This document shows positions 42,560-51,904 of a stretch of 64,000 nucleotides of DNA, piece by piece (position 1 is the first letter of the stretch; every line of letters starts with the position of its first letter). The stretch is from GWE2-42-39 sp963668595. GTDB taxonomy: Bacteria > Bacteroidota > Bacteroidia > Bacteroidales > Prolixibacteraceae. The stretch lies in the NCBI GenBank assembly GCA_963668595.1, contig OY764876.1:1054001-1118000 (forward strand). Direction: 5' to 3'. Both the position numbers and the translations under genes were made by a program. The notes beneath the pieces were generated by a model. That model ran no database searches. It worked only from the letters and a program-made list of their open reading frames with translations, and was not told the origin of the DNA.

Positions 42560-42626
42560 AGATTTTCCGGTGAAAATGGCGGGATTAGATGACGTAGAGA
42601 CCCGGGGAATCCGAGAATTTAAAGCA

Positions 42627-42664
42627 AAAAAAATCTCCTGCGTTGGATAACAGGAGATTTTTGA
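42627..42664 (-). terminator. PFP gene terminator
   Basis: AAATCTCCTG (42631-42640) pairs perfectly with CAGGAGATTT (42651-42660), with A7 on the left for the minus-strand transcript. Confidence 0.85.
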
Positions 42665-42685
42665 ATCACATCAGTTTATAGATGC

Positions 42686-44335
42686 TTATGCTTTTTCAAG
42701 TTCAAGAGTTCTTGTTACGCGGTCGCAAACTTCTGTTGGTCCCCAGTATTGGATTGGTCCCGGATACAAATAATTTGTTTCAACAGCCCATTGTTCGCGG
42801 TTTGCAGCAAGGTATTTGAATGGTGCACCATCCAATTCAACCAATGCTTTCTGGATAACCGGTTTCATGTGTCCGTGACGACGTTCCATGTTCATCATCA
42901 TGGTCACCGGAACACCACCAGCAATCCATTGGTCAGCCGGAGCTGTCAGGTTGCGAACAGATGACATATAACCCGTTTTGCCTTGTCCGATCAGCACTGA
43001 AGCTGTGTAACCCAACGAGTAACAGTAGTCAGCATCGAAGTTTGATGGCGCAGCACAACGTCCTTCGTATCCGAAGAAGTGGTATTGGGTTCCGAATTTG
43101 CCTTTGTATTCGCCGGCAGCTTTCATTTCTGCCAAACGGGTTTTTACCATTTCGCCCAGCAATTTTTCAGTTTCAATTAACGAAACCTGAACGTTTCCGT
43201 GTGGGTCGCGGTCAAGAGTCAACTGAGTAGCAATTCCGGCAGGCAGTGATTTGAAAACTTCTGAAGAAGCAGGGCTCAGTTTGCCAGCAACGTAGTTCAA
43301 ACGTTCTGCTTTGTCAGTAGCTTTGAATTCCTGTTCTGTTGCAGAACCTTCAGCCAATAAATCGTTCAATTCAGAAATCAATGTTTTCATTTCAGGAACG
43401 AATTCGATCAAACCTTCAGGAATGAGGGCAACACCGAAATTATCTCCGTTGGCAGCACGTTTGGCAACAATTGAAGCCATGTAATCCACTACCTGTCCGA
43501 GAGTTTGTTTTTTCTCAGCTACTTCTTCTGAAATTAAAGTGATGTTTGGCTGAGTTTGCAATGCAGCTTCCAAACCGATATGAGAAGCCGAACGTCCCAT
43601 CAGTTTAATAAAGTGCCAGTATTTTTTTGCTGAGTTGGCATCGCGTTGGATGTTACCAATCAATTCAGAATAAACTTTCACAGCAGTGTCGAAACCAAAT
43701 GAAGTCTCGATCATTTCGTTTTTCAGGTCACCATCAATTGTTTTTGGACAACCAATAACCTGAACTCCTGCTTTTTTTGCAGCGTAGTATTCTGCCAATA
43801 CACAAGCATTGGTGTTGCTATCGTCGCCACCGATGATTACCAGTGCATTGATGTTCAGTTGTTTCAGTATTTCCAAACCTTTATCAAATTGAGCTTCTTC
43901 TTCCAGTTTTGTACGACCTGAACCAATAATATCGAAACCACCGGTATTGCGGTATCCTTCAAGGAAATCAGCTGTAATTTCAACGTATTTGTGATCAACC
44001 AATCCGCCTGGTCCACCTAAAAAACCATACAATTTGCTGTCAGCATTGATTGTTTTGATTCCGTCGAAAATACCAGAAATTACGTTGTGTCCACCCGGAG
44101 CCTGTCCCCCTGAAAGAATTACACCCACGTTTACCGCAGGAAGTGCAGCTTTTTCACCAGCTTCGAAGGTGATAATTGGCATTCCGTAAGTATTTGGGAA
44201 TAATTTGGCAATCTCTGCCTGGTCGGCAATCGACTGAGTTTTTTCGCCTTCAACCATTTTTACAGGTCCTTGCAGCGACTTAGGCAGTTTGGGCTGATAT
44301 TTTGCCCGGGCTTGTTGTAATGCGCTTATTGTCAT
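42686..44335 (-). CDS. pfp: Pyrophosphate-dependent 6-phosphofructokinase
   Basis: 549 residues, the long PPi-PFK type. Substrate-site motifs: GVILSGGQAPGGHNVISG, LVIIGGDDSNTNACVLAEY (GGDD, the pyrophosphate signature in place of ATP-type GGDG), GCPKTIDGDLKN (catalytic Asp) and LMGRSASHIGLEAALQ. It interconverts fructose-6-P and fructose-1,6-bisP with PPi, reversibly, for glycolysis or gluconeogenesis. A minus-strand -7-like TAAATTTG (44418-44411) lies upstream. Confidence 0.95.
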   Translation of the reverse strand: MTISALQQARAKYQPKLPKSLQGPVKMVEGEKTQSIADQAEIAKLFPNTYGMPIITFEAGEKAALPAVNVGVILSGGQAPGGHNVISGIFDGIKTINADSKLYGFLGGPGGLVDHKYVEITADFLEGYRNTGGFDIIGSGRTKLEEEAQFDKGLEILKQLNINALVIIGGDDSNTNACVLAEYYAAKKAGVQVIGCPKTIDGDLKNEMIETSFGFDTAVKVYSELIGNIQRDANSAKKYWHFIKLMGRSASHIGLEAALQTQPNITLISEEVAEKKQTLGQVVDYMASIVAKRAANGDNFGVALIPEGLIEFVPEMKTLISELNDLLAEGSATEQEFKATDKAERLNYVAGKLSPASSEVFKSLPAGIATQLTLDRDPHGNVQVSLIETEKLLGEMVKTRLAEMKAAGEYKGKFGTQYHFFGYEGRCAAPSNFDADYCYSLGYTASVLIGQGKTGYMSSVRNLTAPADQWIAGGVPVTMMMNMERRHGHMKPVIQKALVELDGAPFKYLAANREQWAVETNYLYPGPIQYWGPTEVCDRVTRTLELEKA

Positions 44336-44545
44336 CGTTAATGTTTTAAAGATTTATTTTTGTTTGTTACTATACTTGGTCGTTTCAGTTTTTTTCATTC
44401 AGAAAGCTGCCAAATTTACGTTGACAGACCTTGTTTATTTTTAGTTCGAAAAAAACCGCATCAAAAATAATCGAATTTGATGGTAAATCCTATCTGCTGC
44501 AAAAGAGGAGTGGTCATTTAAAGTTAATTTAAAAGCTGAAATACC

Positions 44546-45415
44546 TTATTTGTTGTTTCGTAATTCGCTGGGATTAATACCTGTTTTTTGTTTGAACAGC
44601 CGACTGAAGTAATGAATAGTCTGAAAACCGAGTTCAAAGCTAATTTCCTTAATGCTTTTATCGCTTGTCAGAATCAGTTCTTTGGCCCGCATCAAGCGGA
44701 GTTCGAGATGATATTGATGGGGAGCCATGCCTGTATATTTTTTAAACATTTTGCGAAAATGCGAATAACCCATGTGATTCTTCTGAGCCCATTCCTGCAA
44801 ATTTATTTCCCGATCTATATTTTCGCGAATACAAACCCGTGCCTTTTGAATGATCTTCTCAATCGGCTTTCCTGAAAAGTTCTTTTGTTTTTGTTGCGCA
44901 ATAATATTTGCAAGCAACTGAACAATCAATCCAGAACAAATTTGCTGAAATCCGGGATCTTCACGATGCGTTAAATTGAATATTTTATAATAGGATTCAA
45001 TTAGTTCCTCATGAATGCCCAGCGGAATAACTGGCTGAGGAAACTGTTCCCGAAACTTTTCCATATAATAATCAGCTAATTCGCCATTGAAACCAATATA
45101 ATTTTCCGTCCAACCTTTTTTTATGGCTGGTCGATAACGGTGCCAGGTTTCTTTATCGGTAATCATTAAGGTTCCAGGTTTTATCACATATTTTCCTGAT
45201 TCATCTTCATAAATACCAGCTCCTTCTGTGATATAGTTTATTTGATATTCGTTCAAACTTCGTCCTGTATCCCAATTAAAATAATAACCTGTAGGATGCT
45301 CTGCCGCAGGATAACTGCTCCCTGCTGCAATCTGCGATTTGCCTGCAACATTTAAATAAAGCCCCCATTCGCGGTCTTCGTTTCCTGCGGTCAGGTATTT
45401 AAAAAAGTCTTTCAT
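44546..45415 (-). CDS. rhaR: AraC-family regulator, probable rhamnose regulator
   Basis: 289 residues. N-terminal cupin sensor domain (about 35-120; YYFNWDTGRSLNEYQINYIT, GKYVIKPGTLMITDKETWHR) and C-terminal AraC double helix-turn-helix (about 185-285; NLQEWAQKNHMGYSHFRKMF, SIKEISFELGFQTIHYFSRL, FKQKTGINPSELR). Divergently transcribed from the rhaT operon with a 136-base shared control region, so activation of that operon by rhamnose is the natural guess. The effector is inferred. Confidence 0.85.
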   Translation of the reverse strand: MKDFFKYLTAGNEDREWGLYLNVAGKSQIAAGSSYPAAEHPTGYYFNWDTGRSLNEYQINYITEGAGIYEDESGKYVIKPGTLMITDKETWHRYRPAIKKGWTENYIGFNGELADYYMEKFREQFPQPVIPLGIHEELIESYYKIFNLTHREDPGFQQICSGLIVQLLANIIAQQKQKNFSGKPIEKIIQKARVCIRENIDREINLQEWAQKNHMGYSHFRKMFKKYTGMAPHQYHLELRLMRAKELILTSDKSIKEISFELGFQTIHYFSRLFKQKTGINPSELRNNK

Positions 45416-45454
45416 GTGTGATCATTTTGTGCAACGAATGAATCAGTTTGTGTA

Positions 45455-45508
45455 TTGATTATCCTTGTTTATCAGCGTATTTTTGATTTCGACACGATTT
45501 CAAAAATA
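45455..45508. promoter_or_regulatory. rhaT/rhaR divergent promoter region
   Basis: Plus strand: TTG (45455-45457), 20 bases, TATTTTTG (45478-45485) for rhaT. Minus strand: TATTTTTG (45508-45501) for the AraC gene. The two -7 boxes form a 9-bp inverted repeat, TATTTTTGA/TCAAAAATA, 13 bases apart and facing each other. Confidence 0.55.
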
Positions 45509-45551
45509 GTCGTAATTTGTTACATAACCTAATCAAACAAAACGTTGAAAA

Positions 45552-46577
45552 ATGAATTCATTAACCGCATTGGGAATGATTGCGCTTGGAAGCATTGGTG
45601 CAGCCAGTTTCTATGTTCCCTTTAAACGTGTAAAAAAATGGTCGTGGGAGTCGTACTGGCTCTCACAGGGAGTAGCCGCCTGGCTCATTGCTCCTTGGAT
45701 TTTTGCTTTGCTAACTGTTCCATCAGGCTCATTGCTGTCAATTTTGGGAGAAGCCCCTTCTTCTGCCAAATGGTTGGCTGTATTCTTTGGAATGCTTTGG
45801 GGAATAGGTGGATTAACTTTTGGATTGAGCATTCGTTACCTCGGAGTAGCTCTGGGGCAAAGCATTGCCCTGGGATTTTGTGCTGCCTTTGGAACGCTTA
45901 TCCCGCCCATTGTTGCTGGTGAGAATCTGCTGGCCAGCTCAACCGGAATATTAATTTTGACCGGAGTAGCTATCTGTATTGCCGGAATTATAATTATTGG
46001 TTATGCCGGTGCCCTGAAATCGAAAGGAATGAGCGATGAAGAACGTCGCGAAGCGGTGAAAGAATTTGCGCTCAAAAAAGGTTTAATTATTGCCGTTTTT
46101 GCAGGCATAATGAGTGCCGCATTCAGTTACGGATTTGAGGCCGGAAAACCAATTGACCAGGTTGCCTTACAAAAAGGAATCAACCCACTTTACCAAAGTA
46201 ATCCAACCATGATTTTCATCTTGTTGGGAGGATTTATTACAAACCTTATTTATTGCGTTTACCTGAATATCAAGAATAAAACCTATACCGATTATACTCA
46301 AACATCGGCTGGAGTGTGGGCCAATAATCTGTTTTTTACATTTTTGGCAGGTTTGCTTTGGTTCTTACAATTTCATTTCTACGGAATGGGAAAGAGCCTG
46401 CTCACCGGCGGAATGGCTCCCTTTTCGTGGAGTATTTTAATGGCTCTGAATATTGCACTAAGTAATGTTTGGGGTATTATTCTGAATGAATGGAAAGGAA
46501 CAAAACTGAAAACCAGACTGGTTCTGGCTCTTGGAATCATTGTTTTAATTGCATCAACATTTGTAGTAAGTATTTAA
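45552..46577 (+). CDS. rhaT: L-rhamnose/H+ symporter
   Basis: 341 residues, about ten helices, RhaT family: ALGSIGAASFYVPFKRVKKW, WESYWLSQGVAAWLIAPW, GMLWGIGGLTFGLSIRYLGV, ALGQSIALGFCAAFGTLIPP and WLLQFHFYGMGKS-like (LLWFLQFHFYGMGKSLLTGG). First gene of the rhamnose operon; the next gene starts 11 bases after its stop. Confidence 0.94.
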   Translation: MNSLTALGMIALGSIGAASFYVPFKRVKKWSWESYWLSQGVAAWLIAPWIFALLTVPSGSLLSILGEAPSSAKWLAVFFGMLWGIGGLTFGLSIRYLGVALGQSIALGFCAAFGTLIPPIVAGENLLASSTGILILTGVAICIAGIIIIGYAGALKSKGMSDEERREAVKEFALKKGLIIAVFAGIMSAAFSYGFEAGKPIDQVALQKGINPLYQSNPTMIFILLGGFITNLIYCVYLNIKNKTYTDYTQTSAGVWANNLFFTFLAGLLWFLQFHFYGMGKSLLTGGMAPFSWSILMALNIALSNVWGIILNEWKGTKLKTRLVLALGIIVLIASTFVVSI

Positions 46578-46588
46578 AAAAATATATA

Positions 46589-49300
46589 ATGAAACTATAC
46601 AGTCAGATTATTTGCATCCTCTTAGTAAGTATTAGCCTTGGACTGAATGCAAAAACAACAGTTAGCGAATTAACCTGCGAATATCATGATCGTCCGCTGG
46701 GAATTGACGGGAAGAATCCTCGTTTAAGTTGGAAAATGGTCTCCGATGAGCAAAATGTATTGCAGACAGCTTATGAAATTGAAGTAAAAGATGGTAGCAA
46801 ACTGATTTGGAATTCGGGAAAAGTTAATTCTGCCGAATCGGTTAATGTGCTTTATTCCGGACCAGAAATTGGAGCAATGCGCCGGGTTTCATGGCGGGTT
46901 CGCATTTGGGATAATCAGGGTAAAGTATCTCCGTGGAGTGCTACTTCATGGTGGGAAACTGGCGTTTGTAGCCCTTTACAATGGAAAGCATCGTGGATTA
47001 CCATGGCAAACGAAACAGCAAAAGAATCTCCCAAACCATCTCACTTTTTGCGTAAAGATTTTTCGCTTCACGGAAAAATTAAATCAGCACGGGTGTATGT
47101 TTCTGCTCTGGGATTATACGAACTGTATTTGAATGGTAAAAAGGTAGGGAAAGACTATTTTACTCCGGGTTGGACCAGCTACAAAAAACGGATTCAATAT
47201 CAGGTATATGACGTTACCGATATGCTGAAACCTACAAGTAATGCCGTAGGCGCAATTCTGGGTGATGGCTGGTATCGTGGTTTTATCGGATTCTCAGGAC
47301 AAAAAGAATATTACGGAAGCAAATTGGCTTTGATTGCCCAAATTCGTGTTGTATATGCCGATGGAACAGAACAGTGGATTTTGACTGACGATAGCTGGAA
47401 AGCAACTACCGGTCCGATTTTGTCTTCAGATATTTATCATGGAGAACATTACGATGCCCGATTGGAAATGCCGTCGTGGAACATTGCCGGATTTGATGCT
47501 TCAAAATGGGGGAAAGTTGCAATTCTGGATCATTCAAAAGAAATACTGATTGCATCACAAGGCGTTCCGGTACAAAATATTGACGAAGTAAAACCGATCA
47601 AACTAATTACTTCGCCCAAAGGCGAAACAATTTTCGATTTGGGACAAAACATGGTTGGCCGTATCCGTCTGAAAGTAAAAGGTAATAAAGGACAGGAAAT
47701 TACACTGAAATATGCCGAGGTGCTCGATAAAAACGGTAATTTCTATACCGAAAATCTGCGTTCGGCCAGATCAACAGATGTATATGTGCTGAAAGGAGAA
47801 GGCGAAGAAATTTATGAACCTCGTTTTACTTTTCATGGCTTCCGCTATGTGAAAATAGAAGGTTTTTCGGGAACTCCTTCGCTTGATGCCATTACCGGAC
47901 TTGTGAACTGTTCGGCAATGAAGCCAACCGGAACATTTACCTGTTCTGATCCGCTGATAAATCAGCTCCAAAAAAATATTCAGTGGGGACAAAAAGGAAA
48001 CTTTCTGGATGTACCAACCGATTGCCCGCAGCGTGATGAACGTTTGGGCTGGACTGGCGATGCTCAGGTTTTTGCACCTACAGCGGCATTTAATTTCGAT
48101 GTGGCTGCTTTTTATACCAAATGGATGAAAGATTTTGCGGCAGATCAGCGCGAAAACGGTGTAATTCCTCACGTTATTCCTGATGTATTGAACGGACAAG
48201 GTGGTTCTACTGCATGGGCGGATGCTGCGTTAATCGTCCCGTGGGAAACCTACCTGGTTTACAACGACAAACGGATTTTGGAAGTACAATATCCGACGAT
48301 GAAATCGTGGGTGGAATACATGCGGAAAAGAGCGGGCGAAGATTATTTGTGGACTGGAGATAGTCATTTCGGCGATTGGCTCGCTTTTGCAACCACTCAT
48401 TCGGATTATCCAGGAGCAACTACTGAAAAAGATTTAATTGCCACTGCTTATTTTGCGTATTCGAGCAATTTACTTGCCCGCATTGCTGCAATCATTGGTA
48501 AAAACGACGATGCAAGCGACTACAGCAAATTATCCAAACAAGTAAAAAATGCATTCATCCACGAATTTGTAACTCCATCCGGACGACTTGTTTCACACAC
48601 ACAAACCGCTTATTGTTTGGCTCTTGCCTTCGATTTGTTACCAGAAAACTTGAGACCAGCCGCAGCTGATTTTCTAGCCAGCGATGTGAAAAAATTCAAA
48701 CACCTGACTACCGGTTTTGTCGGAACACCGCTTCTGTGCAAAACACTATCGGCAAATGGCTATGCCGATCTGGCCTTTATGCTTCTGAAACGAAAAGAAT
48801 ATCCATCGTGGTTATACCCGGTTACTCAGGGTGCTACAACTATTTGGGAGCGCTGGGATGGACAAAAACCGGATGGTTCATTTCAGGATGTTGGAATGAA
48901 TAGTTTTAATCACTATGCATACGGAGCAATCGGAGAGTGGCTATACACTTATGTAGCCGGCATTCAGCCAGATGAACAAAATCCTGGCTACGGGCATTTT
49001 TTCCTGGCTCCGCATCCGGGTGGGGAATTGAATAAAGCTGAAGCCGTATTTCAATCGGTCAAAGGAGAAATTAAATCAGCCTGGAATATTGAAAACGGAA
49101 CAATGTCCTATTCGGTTTCGGTTCCGGTAAATACAACCGCAACAGTTGTACTGCCCAATGCAAAACTGGAGCAGGTGCAAATCAATAATCAAACTTTAAC
49201 AAGCAAGCAACAATGCAAGGCTGAACAGAATTCAAGCTCGGTAAAACTGGTTTTAGGATCGGGGATTTATTCGTTTAGCTATCCTCTTGTTCTTAAATAA
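46589..49300 (+). CDS. GH78 alpha-L-rhamnosidase
   Basis: 903 residues from the ATG at 46589 (MKLYSQIICILLVSISLGLN, signal peptide); an ATG at 46490 lies inside rhaT in another frame and is rejected. GH78 order: N-terminal carbohydrate-binding-like beta domains (VYVSALGLYELYLNGKKVG, AILGDGWYRGFIG), then the (alpha/alpha)6 barrel with DCPQRDERLGWTGDAQVFAP (conserved acidic cluster), WERWDGQKPDGSF and NSFNHYAYGAIGEWLY, and a C-terminal beta domain. It releases terminal L-rhamnose, probably in the periplasm, for RhaT. Second gene of the operon. Confidence 0.95.
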   Translation: MKLYSQIICILLVSISLGLNAKTTVSELTCEYHDRPLGIDGKNPRLSWKMVSDEQNVLQTAYEIEVKDGSKLIWNSGKVNSAESVNVLYSGPEIGAMRRVSWRVRIWDNQGKVSPWSATSWWETGVCSPLQWKASWITMANETAKESPKPSHFLRKDFSLHGKIKSARVYVSALGLYELYLNGKKVGKDYFTPGWTSYKKRIQYQVYDVTDMLKPTSNAVGAILGDGWYRGFIGFSGQKEYYGSKLALIAQIRVVYADGTEQWILTDDSWKATTGPILSSDIYHGEHYDARLEMPSWNIAGFDASKWGKVAILDHSKEILIASQGVPVQNIDEVKPIKLITSPKGETIFDLGQNMVGRIRLKVKGNKGQEITLKYAEVLDKNGNFYTENLRSARSTDVYVLKGEGEEIYEPRFTFHGFRYVKIEGFSGTPSLDAITGLVNCSAMKPTGTFTCSDPLINQLQKNIQWGQKGNFLDVPTDCPQRDERLGWTGDAQVFAPTAAFNFDVAAFYTKWMKDFAADQRENGVIPHVIPDVLNGQGGSTAWADAALIVPWETYLVYNDKRILEVQYPTMKSWVEYMRKRAGEDYLWTGDSHFGDWLAFATTHSDYPGATTEKDLIATAYFAYSSNLLARIAAIIGKNDDASDYSKLSKQVKNAFIHEFVTPSGRLVSHTQTAYCLALAFDLLPENLRPAAADFLASDVKKFKHLTTGFVGTPLLCKTLSANGYADLAFMLLKRKEYPSWLYPVTQGATTIWERWDGQKPDGSFQDVGMNSFNHYAYGAIGEWLYTYVAGIQPDEQNPGYGHFFLAPHPGGELNKAEAVFQSVKGEIKSAWNIENGTMSYSVSVPVNTTATVVLPNAKLEQVQINNQTLTSKQQCKAEQNSSSVKLVLGSGIYSFSYPLVLK

Positions 49301-49321
49301 CAATGTACTCTTAAAATATTG

Positions 49322-49384
49322 AATAGCATCATTTTGCAGATTTCATTCTTTTTCAAAAGAAGAGTGAATCCTGCTGATGCTATG
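49322..49384 (+). promoter_or_regulatory. Long intercistronic stem-loop between GH78 and rhaA
   Basis: ATAGCATCA (49323-49331) pairs with TGATGCTAT (49375-49383), GCAG (49336-49339) with CTGC (49371-49374), and the stem continues inward with TTCATTCTTTT against AAGAAGAGTGAA using wobbles. A moderately T-rich stretch (TTCTTTTCT) follows, so partial termination or mRNA protection is possible. Confidence 0.6.
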
Positions 49385-49425
49385 TTCTTTTCTAAAATAA
49401 AAAACAAACAATAAATCAATATAAT

Positions 49426-50691
49426 ATGAAAAACGAACGAATTGAAAAGGCATTTCAACTGGCCAAAGAACAATATGCCGAAATTGGTGTAGATGTTGAA
49501 AAAGCATTGCAGCAAATGGACAAAGTTGTCATCAGTTTGCACTGTTGGCAAACCGACGATGTGGGTGGTTTTGAAACTCCTGATGCCACACTTTCCGGCG
49601 GAGGGATTCAGACTACCGGTAATTATCCGGGTAAAGCCCGCTCCATTGAAGAAATGCGTTCCGATCTGGATAAAGTACTGTCATTATTACCTGGCAAACA
49701 ACGCTTAAATCTGCATGCAATTTATGGCGATTTTCAGGGCGAACGGGTTGATCGCGATCAAATTGAAGCGCGTCATTTTCAAAGCTGGATAGATTGGTGC
49801 AAACAGCGTGAAATGGGAATGGATTTCAATGCAACTTGTTTTTCTCATCCCAAAGCAGCAGACGGTTTTACGTTATCGAGCAAAAAAGAAGAAAATCGCC
49901 GTTTTTGGGTGGAACATGTAAAACGTTGCCGGGCTATCTCCGCAGAAATTGGTAAACAGTTGAATTCATGTTGTGTGCACAATACCTGGATTCCCGATGG
50001 CTCAAAAGACACTCCGGTTGACAGAAACGGTTACCGGAAAATTCTTTTGCAATCGCTTGACGAAGCAATGGCTGTTGATTACCCGGGCGAATACATGAAA
50101 GATGCCGTAGAAAGCAAACTTTTCGGCATTGGTGCCGAATCGATGACGGTTGGTTCACATGATTTTTACCTCGGATATGCCATTTCCCGCCGAAAAATGA
50201 TCTGTTTGGATAACGGGCATTTTCATCCAACCGAACAGGTAGGCGATAAAATTTCGGCCTGTCTCCAGTTTGTCGATAATGTATTGTTGCATGTAACCCG
50301 CCCCATTCGCTGGGACTCTGACCATGTGGTTACGCTGAATGAAGATGTACAGCAAATTGCTTCCGAAATTGTGCGTAACAATTATCTCGACCGGGTGAAA
50401 ATCGGACTCGACTTTTTCGATGCATCGATCAATCGGGTAGGAGCTTACGTAATTGGTACCCGCGCAGCGCAAAAAGCATTTTTATATGCCATGCTCGAAC
50501 CAACGCAAAGCCTGGTTCAAATGGAAGAAGAAGGTAGATATTTCGAACGTCTTGCCGTTCTGGAGGAATTAAAAACAAAACCTTTTGGTGCAGTGTGGGA
50601 CTACTATTGTTTGATGAATAATGTGCCGGTAGCCGAAGATTATATCAGCGAAATACAGCAATACGAAAAAGATATTCTGCTGAAAAGGTAA
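49426..50691 (+). CDS. rhaA: L-rhamnose isomerase
   Basis: 421 residues, RhaA family: ISLHCWQTDDVGGFETPDA, GNYPGKARSIEEMRSDLDKV, LNLHAIYGDFQGERVDRDQI, FNATCFSHPKAADGFTLSS, VHNTWIPDGSKDTPVDRNGY, GSHDFYLGYAISRRKMICLD (metal ligands) and VLLHVTRPIRWDSDHVV. It converts L-rhamnose to L-rhamnulose. Preceded by the stem-loop at 49322-49384, so its mRNA level may differ from that of the GH78 gene. Confidence 0.96.
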   Translation: MKNERIEKAFQLAKEQYAEIGVDVEKALQQMDKVVISLHCWQTDDVGGFETPDATLSGGGIQTTGNYPGKARSIEEMRSDLDKVLSLLPGKQRLNLHAIYGDFQGERVDRDQIEARHFQSWIDWCKQREMGMDFNATCFSHPKAADGFTLSSKKEENRRFWVEHVKRCRAISAEIGKQLNSCCVHNTWIPDGSKDTPVDRNGYRKILLQSLDEAMAVDYPGEYMKDAVESKLFGIGAESMTVGSHDFYLGYAISRRKMICLDNGHFHPTEQVGDKISACLQFVDNVLLHVTRPIRWDSDHVVTLNEDVQQIASEIVRNNYLDRVKIGLDFFDASINRVGAYVIGTRAAQKAFLYAMLEPTQSLVQMEEEGRYFERLAVLEELKTKPFGAVWDYYCLMNNVPVAEDYISEIQQYEKDILLKR

Positions 50692-50712
50692 TGATTCAGA
50701 TAAAGAAAATAT

Positions 50713-50752
50713 ACAAGCCAAAGTAGGAATTTCATCTTCTGAAACGGCTTGT
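50713..50752 (+). promoter_or_regulatory. Intercistronic hairpin between rhaA and the aldolase gene
   Basis: ACAAGCC (50713-50719) pairs with GGCTTGT (50746-50752), and TTTCA (50730-50734) with TGAAA (50740-50744) inside it; TTTTCC and TTTT follow. Confidence 0.5.
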
Positions 50753-50777
50753 TTTCCGGTTTTAAAAATTCAGAATA

Positions 50778-51887
50778 ATGAATGAGAAATTACTTCGATT
50801 GATAGAAATATCACGTCATTACGGGAACAATCCGGCATATATTTTAGCAGGAGGAGGAAATACTTCCTTTAAGGACGAAGAGGTTTTGTATGTCAAAGCA
50901 AGCGGCTCGTCGCTGGCGGAAATAAAGACATCTGATCTGGTGGCATTGTCGCGAAAAAAGCTACAAATAATTGGAAAAAAGACATACAGCAGCAACAGTT
51001 CCGAACGAGAGTTGCAGGTAAAAAATGATTTGAAGTCGGCTGTACTTTCAACCGAAAACAAACGCCCGTCGGTTGAAACTTCGCTACACGAGATCATCAA
51101 TTTTCCATTTGTAGTGCACACACATCCAACGCTGATTAATGGTTTGCTTTGCTCCTGTGATTCCGAAAAACAAGTTGCCCGTTTGTTTGGCAACCAAGTG
51201 GTGTACGTTCCTTATACCGATCCCGGCTACGTACTTTTTAAAGAAGTGGCTCGTCAATTGGATTTGTACCGAATTAAAAACCGACAAGATGCCCAAATCA
51301 TTTTTCTTGAAAATCACGGTGTTTTTGTGGGCGGAAATACTTGTGACGAAATTATTTCCATTTATGAAGAAATGGAAAAGAAGATTCAGTACGAAGTACC
51401 ACTGATTCCAACTATTTCAGAAATAGAAAACGAAGACTTGCTTTGTTCTTTTTCGGAAGAAATTCGTAGTGTTTGTGGCAGCAATAAAATAATACTGGCT
51501 ACCAGTTCTGATGCACTAAGTGCTCCATTTCTTACTGATAAAGAAGGCTTTTTGCCTGTTTCAAAACCTTTTACTCCCGATAATATCGTTTACTGTAAAT
51601 CGAACTATCTTTTTGTCGAAAAAAATAAGTCGATTTCAGCTGAAATAGTGCAATTTCTAAAGCAATTTAGCTATTCGCCCAAAGTAATAGCGCTGCAACA
51701 ACAGGGTTTTTTATTTGTCGATGACAGCATGAAATCGGTCCAAATTGTACGAGATGTTTTCGTCGATATGATGAAAGTGGCATTTCTTGCATCTGCTTTG
51801 GGTGGTGCCCGCCCGATGTCGCCCGAACAAATCGATTTTATCGACAATTGGGAAGTGGAAAACTACCGTCGGAGCATGGCTAGATAA
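50778..51887 (+). CDS. Class II aldolase (RhaD/RhaE-type), probable rhamnulose-1-phosphate aldolase
   Basis: 369 residues. The start region YILAGGGNTSFKDEEVLYVK with ASGSSLAEIKTSD resembles the aldolase half of bifunctional rhamnulose-1-P aldolase/lactaldehyde dehydrogenase proteins, but the SDR half is absent. The class II site looks intact: VETSLHEII (Glu), VVHTHPTLING (two His) and FLENHGVFVGG (third His). It would split rhamnulose-1-P into dihydroxyacetone phosphate and L-lactaldehyde. The C-terminal 150 residues add a domain ending GGARPMSPEQIDFIDNWEVE. Only 17 bases separate it from the kinase gene. Confidence 0.82.
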   Translation: MNEKLLRLIEISRHYGNNPAYILAGGGNTSFKDEEVLYVKASGSSLAEIKTSDLVALSRKKLQIIGKKTYSSNSSERELQVKNDLKSAVLSTENKRPSVETSLHEIINFPFVVHTHPTLINGLLCSCDSEKQVARLFGNQVVYVPYTDPGYVLFKEVARQLDLYRIKNRQDAQIIFLENHGVFVGGNTCDEIISIYEEMEKKIQYEVPLIPTISEIENEDLLCSFSEEIRSVCGSNKIILATSSDALSAPFLTDKEGFLPVSKPFTPDNIVYCKSNYLFVEKNKSISAEIVQFLKQFSYSPKVIALQQQGFLFVDDSMKSVQIVRDVFVDMMKVAFLASALGGARPMSPEQIDFIDNWEVENYRRSMAR

Positions 51888-51904
51888 TTTTTAATCAACT
51901 ACAA

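Noticed and set aside
24281..45528. Shared 12-mer TTGTTACATAAC upstream of 24329 and rhaT
   Set aside because: Many shared 12-mers are expected by chance in 64 kb of AT-rich DNA, and the two genes are unrelated.
46490..46588. 33-residue upstream extension of the GH78 rhamnosidase frame
   Set aside because: It lies inside rhaT in another frame; a signal peptide begins cleanly at 46589.
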